Under the pieces are notes generated by a model that saw nothing but the letters and a program-made list of their open reading frames with translations, had not been told where the DNA came from and did not search any database. Positions 57,449 to 64,000 of a stretch of 64,000 nt of DNA are shown one piece after another (the first letter of the stretch is position 1; every line of letters begins with the position of its first letter). This DNA comes from Bursaphelenchus xylophilus (taxonomy: Eukaryota > Nematoda > Chromadorea > Rhabditida > Aphelenchoididae): contig CAJFCV020000002.1 in NCBI GenBank assembly GCA_904066235.2, positions 8,618,001-8,682,000 on the forward strand. The letters are read 5' to 3'. The translations under genes were made by a program, and so were the position numbers.

Positions 57449-60400
57449 ATGGGTAAGAATACAAAGAGGAGTCCGCCTTTCGACATGGCGCCAAAGTTCC
57501 CATCGGAGTTGGAGCAGAGACTCACGAATGTGAAGGTAAGCTTTGAATTTGTTTGAAGCATAAATTGATGTTGAATTAAATACAAACAAAATTCACATGT
57601 TAGACATCCGCAAAGTTTTACTCCGGTCCAGTAAGATTAGTAGTCTAAACAGCAAAAAAGATTATTTTTCTTTGTAATTTTTTGCCCGAAAATATGAATA
57701 TCATTTGCAATAGGGGCGATACGACGCTTTCATAACATAAAACATCCTTCTTGGATCAAAATCCAACATGGTACGGCCAGAATATTTGTATTGCCTGCCT
57801 CGCTACCTTCACTTCACATTTTTTCTTTTGTTTCCAAAATCGTTTATTACTTTGGCTAGCTCTGCAAAGCGAAAAATTTTTGTAATCCAGTGTGAATTCA
57901 ATTACACAATTCACATGAAAAACTTTGCAAATCCGTAAATTCCAAAATTTGAAAATCTATTTCTCACCACGATTTTATTCAGAACTCCATTTTCCGCATT
58001 GTCTACCCCATCCCGCCTTGGCTGTGTTCCACAATTTTTGTCTCATCCCTCGCCCATCAGCTCATCAAAACACAACCCGCATCTCTATTCTCCCTTGACA
58101 CACTCCATTCCCTCTACATTTCCACTGTTTCAACGTTGGCTCCGGTAGTGCTCGCCAAACTCTATTTATACGGATTTGTCTTCCGCTACAAGGCCTGGCT
58201 CTTTGAGAATCCAAAGAAGCCATCGTTGTTCACAAAAATATGGGGCTTCAGTTTCCACCTTCTTAAAAAGCTGAATCCTCCGAAATTGAATACTTGCAAT
58301 CATTTGTTGCCAAAACAACCGGTTCCAGAGTTGCGGAATACCGTCAACGGATATTTGGAGTCCATCAAACCGATCGTGGACAAGGTAAATTTGAGTTTTG
58401 GATAGTCTGACAAGTATTAATGCAACGATGATTAAACAAAGACACTTTTCAGTCGGAATACGATGAGATCAAGGCCAAGGCTGACTATTTCCTGGCCAAG
58501 GAAGGTCCACACCTACAAAATTACGCAAATTTCTTGAGTTGGACTCGACGAAATTATATCAGCGAGTTCTGGGAGAAATATGTCTACCTGGCCAACAGGG
58601 AGCCCCTCTCGATCAACAGCAGTGTCGGCTATGGAGATGGTCAACGGCCCAAGAAGTGCAGCATGGCCAGAAGGGGAGCTCATCATGTACGCCATCAAAA
58701 TCTCCGTATTTTACATTAAAATTCATTTTAGCTTCACCTCTTGATTCTAAATGTGATTGCCATTCATAAGGAGCAAATCAGACCGACTGCTGACGGCTTG
58801 TGCTACACCGAATGGCACAATAGAATATTTACGTACAACAGAGTCCCTGGCAAACATGTTGATAGATTCCTGGATCACGGACTTACACGACATGTCATAA
58901 TTTTGTATAATGGATGCATGTACAAGGTGGATGTGTTCGACCCCAAAACAAACAAAGTTTACACCGTCGCCGAACTTGAGGCGTAAGTTTGAGGGACAAC
59001 ATGGAAAAAAACAAGACATTTGATAAATTTTATAAAGAACTAAGATTCGTATTTTAGGATTTTCGAAGACATTATTGCCCGAAACGACGTCCCATCTGAA
59101 GTAGAAAGCAAAGTGACTTCATTGACCCATGATTATCGCGATAAATGGGCCGAGAATCGAGAACGGTTCTTCTTGAAGGACCCAGCCAACTATGAGTGTC
59201 TGCGAGATGCTGAGACGGCGTTATTATCCATGACTCTGGATCCAACTGAATATGGAGACGTCGACGATGATCCTGATGCCACGAGCGAGTACATGAAAGT
59301 AAGAAACTTCATTTATACTGCCTTTAGTAAATAGAAAATTTGACGTCAAAGGGTGTAGCGAATTCCTCAAAATAACCAACGTTTATCCCAATATTTCAGG
59401 TTATGACCTGTGGCAAGGGCAATGACCGCTGGATGGACAAGCCCTTCAACTATCACGTTACTGGCTGTGGCCGGCTTGGAGGAACGTTAGAGCATGCTGT
59501 ATGCGATGGCGCTGAATACAGGACAGTTTGTGAAAACATCCTCCATTGCGAAGGGGAATATCTTTTCAAAGACGACGCCAAATTTCCTGAATACAAAAAG
59601 CATACGATAAAATATGCGGAAAGGATGAAGGTCAAAGAGTTGCCAGGCATGCTTGAAGAAGTGAATCGATGTTATGACATGACTGTAGAACGGACAAAAG
59701 ATATGGATTTGGCTTCTATTTTGTTCAGGGACTTTGGGAAGGAGCAGATTAAAAAGCTCAAGTGCAGTCCCGACGGGTTTATGCAAATGGCCATTCAGGT
59801 GAGTAAAGTGAAATACGACTCAACTTTTACTGTCAAAATGTAAAATACGACTTTTCTAATTTCAGCTAGCCTACTATCGAGCTCACCAAAAATTTGTCCC
59901 AACCTACGAAGCAGCTTCCTCTCATTTCTTCGATTACTCTCGAACAGAGACTCTCCGTACGGTGGGCACCGAGTCCTGTGACTTTGTGGAAGCAGTGATC
60001 AACAATGAAGATATCTGCGAACGAAAGAAGAAGCTCGTGGCCGCGTGTGAAGCTCACACCATGAAAAACAAGCGGATTATGGTGGGAAAGGGAGTGGACC
60101 GACATCTGTTTGTGCTGTATGTGTTGAGCAAATACAAGGGGATGACCTCGGACTTCTTGGAGACATATATCGGACAGAAATGGACATTGAGTACTACTCA
60201 GGTGAGCAATGCGGTTGACAGGTTCTGTAGAGCTTTTTGAGAAACTTTAGAGGCCTTCAGTTGTCTCACAAGTACTTCAATCCATCAATATTTGAATTTT
60301 TCAGCCGCCAAATGTTACCGGACTTTGCCGGGAAGATACTGTTCCAGTCGAGTCCTGGATGGGTGGAGCCTTTGGCGCGGTGGACAAAAATGGCTACGGA

Positions 60401-60547
60401 ATTGTCTACAAGTTCTTGGGCAGCCACTCAATCGGTCTTCATGTCTCATCTTATCACTCAAGCCCATCGACGGACTCAAAAATGATGAGGACTCTGATTT
60501 TGGACGCGCTCAAAGAAATGGTCGGGTATTTCGGCGAATCGCAGTGA
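57449..60547 (+). CDS. cpt: Carnitine O-acyltransferase, CPT1-like, gene 2
   Basis: Eight exons (57449-57535, 57983-58384, 58453-58686, 58732-58982, 59058-59298, 59400-59798, 59866-60201, 60305-60547), 730 residues, each intron at the same place as in gene 1. Two N-terminal membrane segments, then LPKQPVPELRNTVNGYLESI. The catalytic His is in GTLEHAVCDG. The blocks YEAASSHFFDYSRTETLR, KGVDRHLFVLY and GIVYKFLGSHSIGLHVSSYH match gene 1. Role as for gene 1: carnitine-dependent acyl transfer at mitochondria or ER. Exons 3-7 have nearly the same lengths in both genes (234, 251, 241, 399 and 336 nt), so the duplication retained the full structure. No mobile element was seen in its introns. Confidence 0.92.
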
Positions 60548-62100
60548 TTATTAAATTTGTTACGTTGTAAAATAAATTCCAAATATTTGTGGACATCACA
60601 ACGCCCATTACCATGACCTGCCAAAGTCGTTTAGCCTGAATTCAAAAGAGGAAAATGTAAAATTAAGAGTCCGTTTGCACTCTGGCTGGAGAAACGCATT
60701 TGACTAATGTCACTCGGAGATTGAGGGTTTAGAGTAGAGGGGTTTGTTCAAGGAGTCTGGAGGGTTTAGCTAGCCATCTTAACGTTTTTTGAAAGATTTC
60801 TTAAAGGATCTTCCACTAAAAACAAAGTGTAGATTTTTTGGCCGTTATTTACTTGTCAAATAATAATCCTTGCCCTATTTTAGCCATACGGCTCCCTCTT
60901 CTATTCCATACCACAATTAAGCTTGGCCACATCTTCGGGCCGTCGGTAGTTTCAATTCTTTCACACGCGTGAATACGCAAAGCCCTGTATCGTCATTGAA
61001 TATTACTTGGGTTGTCTTCATTCAATACGACCATCTCTGCCCTTTATTTTTTTTGGGGGAGTGAGTAAATTTTTTGCCAGCTCGGGTTTGGATTAAATCT
61101 TTACTTAAGCGGGACATTTAGCCGGTGAAGGAGAAGAGCGCCGAAGGAGGGAAGAAGATAGGGTAAAAACGGCGTGAAAATGACGGCTTCAAGAGGTTCC
61201 GGCTCCAAAAATACGGATTCGGAGGAGTTGCCAAAAAGGTGGCGTTTTCGATTTGTAGAGGTTATTAGGACAGCTTTGAGGTTTTTAACATTTTTTAAAG
61301 GCTTTTTGTCTTTGGTGAAGGCCAGATCTTGCACGAGAAATCTAGCTTGTAATAGTAATCATCTCTCGCCTAGCGCTAAAAATTTCAAGTTGCTGATTAA
61401 CGGCAGGGCCGAGAATATTTTTAGAGGCTAGGTAAAATAAGGAGAGACGGTCAGAGAAAACGTTTTTGACTATGTTTCCGTACAGTTAAGGAGTTTTTTA
61501 TCTTTGAAAAAAAGGGAGATCTTGTTCAATTTTCTGTCACAAGTGCAAATCCCAAAATCTGACAGATCAAAAATCCCGTTTTAGCTCCTAAAACATTTAT
61601 TAGCGACATTCTCTCGTACCACAACGAATCAAACTTCATGCGCCGTCCGTTCTCTCCTCGCTTTTCGCGTTTCCCTAAATACATATGTAAAATTGGAAAT
61701 GTCGAGTTGGTCTTTGTCTTGATGTTGTGCCGAGCTTTCAAAAATCCCGCCTGGGACATTTCCATTCCGTTATTTTTCGCGCCGAAACTGCCAAAAGAAC
61801 AATGCGCCCACATTTTTATACTGATATGCCCGCAGGGTGTGTGGGGAGTAGATATTGTGGGGGAGCTCGAATTAAAAGACTCCGGGAGTAATGGATTCGG
61901 AATGGGGAAGGGTATAACCGGATGTAACGAATGGCGGCAGAGGTTGGAAACGCGTTTGCCTTAGGGCAGGAAGGGAGAGAAGAGTAAATCAAAGACCATT
62001 TTTGGCATATTTTTTTGGCAAAATCTCCTGGGATTGAATTTTTGGGGAGGAAATACCAGCGGACAAAAGATTCGCTATGTAGCTTGGACTCTAAATTTAT
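60548..62100. other. Region after CPT gene 2
   Basis: The polyA signal aataaa lies about 20 bases after the CPT stop. The open frames at 61174-61431 and 61638-61964 lack leaders, domains and splice pairs. Nothing further is recognised. Confidence 0.4.
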
Positions 62101-62108
62101 AAAACTAA

Positions 62109-62556
62109 CGGGGGAAGTACTACAAGTGCGACGCTCATATTTTTTTAAAATTTTGCACACACGTCGGGCATGGACTAAATATCAATTCCTGAAAGTTTTA
62201 GCTCGCGCTTTGCGGGCGCCGCCGAGATATCGAACGATTTTTGCCGCCGAGAGAGCACGCTAAACGTGGAGAGCGGTCAGAGAGAAAAGCGCTTTTTGGC
62301 CATAACTTTGGCAGTTTCGTACGGAAAAATTTGCTTTTTTGTAGAAACATTACCCTTTACATTAGAAATAGGCACAAAACTCTTCGCACCGAAATTCGGC
62401 AAAAAGTCCTAAATTTTCGCCGACTTTCGATCTAAAAATCTCGGTTGTTTCTGCAAAGCGCGAGCTAGGATTCTCGCATATATCTTAGAAAATTTGTTCT
62501 AAATTTGTGCCAAATTTCATAAAAATCTGAGCATCGCGCTTGGGGTACTTCCCCTG
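62109..62556. repeat. MITE-A copy 8
   Basis: Full-length element of 448 bp with a perfect TAA target duplication on both sides. Orientation as copies 2 and 6. Confidence 0.92.
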
Positions 62557-62739
62557 TAAATTTCCTTTGTAGTAATTATTTGAAAACTTTTCGAATAGTC
62601 ATCAAAATGGTAAAAAATCTCATTTTCTCGGATCTGACTGCATTAAAGAATTGCGTATAAAAACCGTATTTTACCTATTTGATTTATAATTTATAAATTA
62701 ATTTCCCTAATTCCACCGTAAATCCCGGAAATGCGCGAA

Positions 62740-63190
62740 ATCGCCGCGCTCCCCCAGTGAATTACGGCGCGTTGAGAGGAGGGGGGAGAGCGGCGCAGCG
62801 CACGCGCGCTAGCGCGCCATTTACGGCCGCTCTCCCTGCGGGCTTCGCTCGCATCGAACCCAAAAAGCGGCCCCTGCCCTCAGGGCGTCTTTGCGCATTC
62901 TATTTTCGGCGCTCCCACTATTTCCATGCTTTGCGCTTTGTCGGGCGCGTCTCTCGCCTTTCGGCGCTCTCTGCTCAGTGGCCCGTTCATCCCGCCGTTT
63001 CTCTCGCCTTTTTCGGGGTGCTGGCGGCCGCGTTTTCGGCCGCTGCCAAAGAAACCACCGCGCCAAAAAAGCCCGAGTTTTCCATCTTACTCGGCTTTTT
63101 TCAACGGTTTTTTATGAAATTTTTCCAAGATTTTTGCGCCGATTACATAAAAAAGTTAGGCCAGCGGTTCCGAAACCGCCGCTGACCGAG
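62740..63190. other. GC-rich island with a 142-residue open frame
   Basis: A sharp change to GC-rich sequence (cgcacgcgcgctagcgcgcc and similar). The plus-strand frame at 62757-63185 encodes an Ala/Arg-rich protein with no recognised motif, and other frames are also open, as expected from composition alone. It could be a promoter island, the remains of a transferred segment, or an undescribed element. Confidence 0.3.
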
Positions 63191-63662
63191 GGTTTTCCCC
63201 TAATTTGGGCCAATTTACGAGTGATAACTGCAAAAGATTTGAGGGATTTGGGTTTGGGAATTGGTTGCTGAACCGAAAATCCGTTCAGTTGACCATAAGT
63301 AACCTTATTTCAGGGAGAAAAGACGCCTTCCAGACGAAAAATATTGCCGACCCTTTTGGATGACCAAAAATTTGATTGGATAATTAGCTCTACAAGTAAA
63401 CTTCTGGGGGTTCTTAGGCAAAAAAAAACTTTTTAAAACTTTTTTTGTCGAATATTGGAAATTTTTCGGGGCTGACGTCAAATTTAAGCAAGTCTATATA
63501 ACTTTTGCTACTTATTTTAATAACTTATAACATCTGATATTAATAAAATATGCTATGAATAGAATTTGAGGAGCAATTTTGCTCATAAATTTGGAAAAAA
63601 CCGCGTTTTATTCGGATTTGTTTTTTACGGACTCTTTTTGATCCATGAACTTTACATTTCAG

Positions 63663-63730
63663 TGCCTGAGCCAATCGTTTCATGCCGCGGCCTCAAGCCA
63701 GTCAAGGCCGGTCAAATGAAAAGGCGCAAA
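63663..63730 (+). CDS. Possible exon at the right edge
   Basis: A 68-nt segment between a good acceptor (acatttcag) and a good donor (gcaaa then gtaagt). It encodes either PEPIVSCRGLKPVKAGQMKR or, from its own ATG, MPRPQASQGRSNEKAQ. It could be the first coding exon of a gene continuing past the window, but no second exon was found in the remaining 270 bases. Confidence 0.25.
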
Positions 63731-64000
63731 GTAAGTTCAATATTTACATTGCAAAATTCCAATTTCACCAAAAGATTCACTTCCTTGGAAGCGCTCTCTT
63801 TGAACCATCTCTACGCTGGAGTTGTTTTTTTCGTGAAGTTTTTTCCGGCTCTTGCCAAAAAATAAATCAATCCCGACTTCACTGGGCACAATTACATTAA
63901 ATTATGCTTATTTTTGAATGATCCAGAAGAGACATGGGAAAATATTACGCCATTCGTATAGCAAATTTTGACGCGAATTGTGGTAATGAAAAATTTGAAA

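Noticed and set aside
62757..63185. A 142-residue secreted or membrane protein
   Set aside because: Several frames are open at once in GC-rich sequence, with no leader, domain or splice signal; composition alone explains it.

Overview
This window reads as a nematode nuclear contig. The genes are split by many mostly short introns with tttcag-type acceptors. Most have nematode or animal homologues, and the spaces between exons are full of small non-autonomous DNA transposons. The clade cannot be fixed from the sequence. No rRNA, CRISPR array or confident functional tRNA was seen.

Layout. 1-11.1 kb: a minus-strand gene for a Ser/Pro-rich, probably intracellular protein (first exon at 11041; its 3' end lies beyond base 1). 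Its ~6 kb intron holds a mariner-type element and several MITEs. 14.4-19.3 kb: two tandem minus-strand genes with the same four-exon architecture, encoding small secreted Cys-rich proteins of a family I do not recognise. One has a 1.3 kb mariner-type element in an intron and the other a 406 bp foldback. 19.8-21.3 kb: a four-exon plus-strand gene between inverted copies of its own last exon. 21.3-25.4 kb: no convincing gene. 25.5-33.7 kb: a 19-exon plus-strand gene for a type I membrane protein with EGF-like, TIL, DOMON, Thr-rich and SEA-like modules. 34-43.6 kb: three tandem minus-strand serine peptidases of family S28. 44.0-45.3 kb: a zinc alcohol dehydrogenase. 45.8-46.1 kb: a (GGCT)n microsatellite. 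46.9-49.6 kb: the CCDC93 homologue. 50.8-60.5 kb: two tandem carnitine acyltransferases of CPT1 type. 60.5-64 kb: mostly gene-poor, with one MITE and a GC-rich island.

Functional themes. The S28 peptidases (luminal or lysosomal digestion), the alcohol dehydrogenase and the CPT1-like enzymes (fatty-acid import) are all metabolic genes of the kind expressed in nematode intestine. GATA-type motifs lie upstream of two of the S28 genes. CCDC93 belongs to the endosomal Commander/CCC sorting complex.

The most striking content is the mobile DNA. MITE-A (~450 bp, CAGGGG termini, 3-bp TNA target duplications) is present in eight recognisable copies. MITE-B (~250 bp palindrome, TA-flanked) has seven full or composite copies plus a half copy. 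Two elements with tRNA-like sequence (MITE-C, MITE-D) share the termini and TNA duplications of MITE-A. There is a hAT-type MITE with a perfect 8-bp target duplication and two mariner-type elements with intact inverted repeats. One locus (34354-35604) is a MITE-C nested in a long MITE-B palindrome, with the empty site preserved in the other arm. Gene functions rest on motif recognition by eye, and exon joins were checked by reading frame and splice-site consensus.
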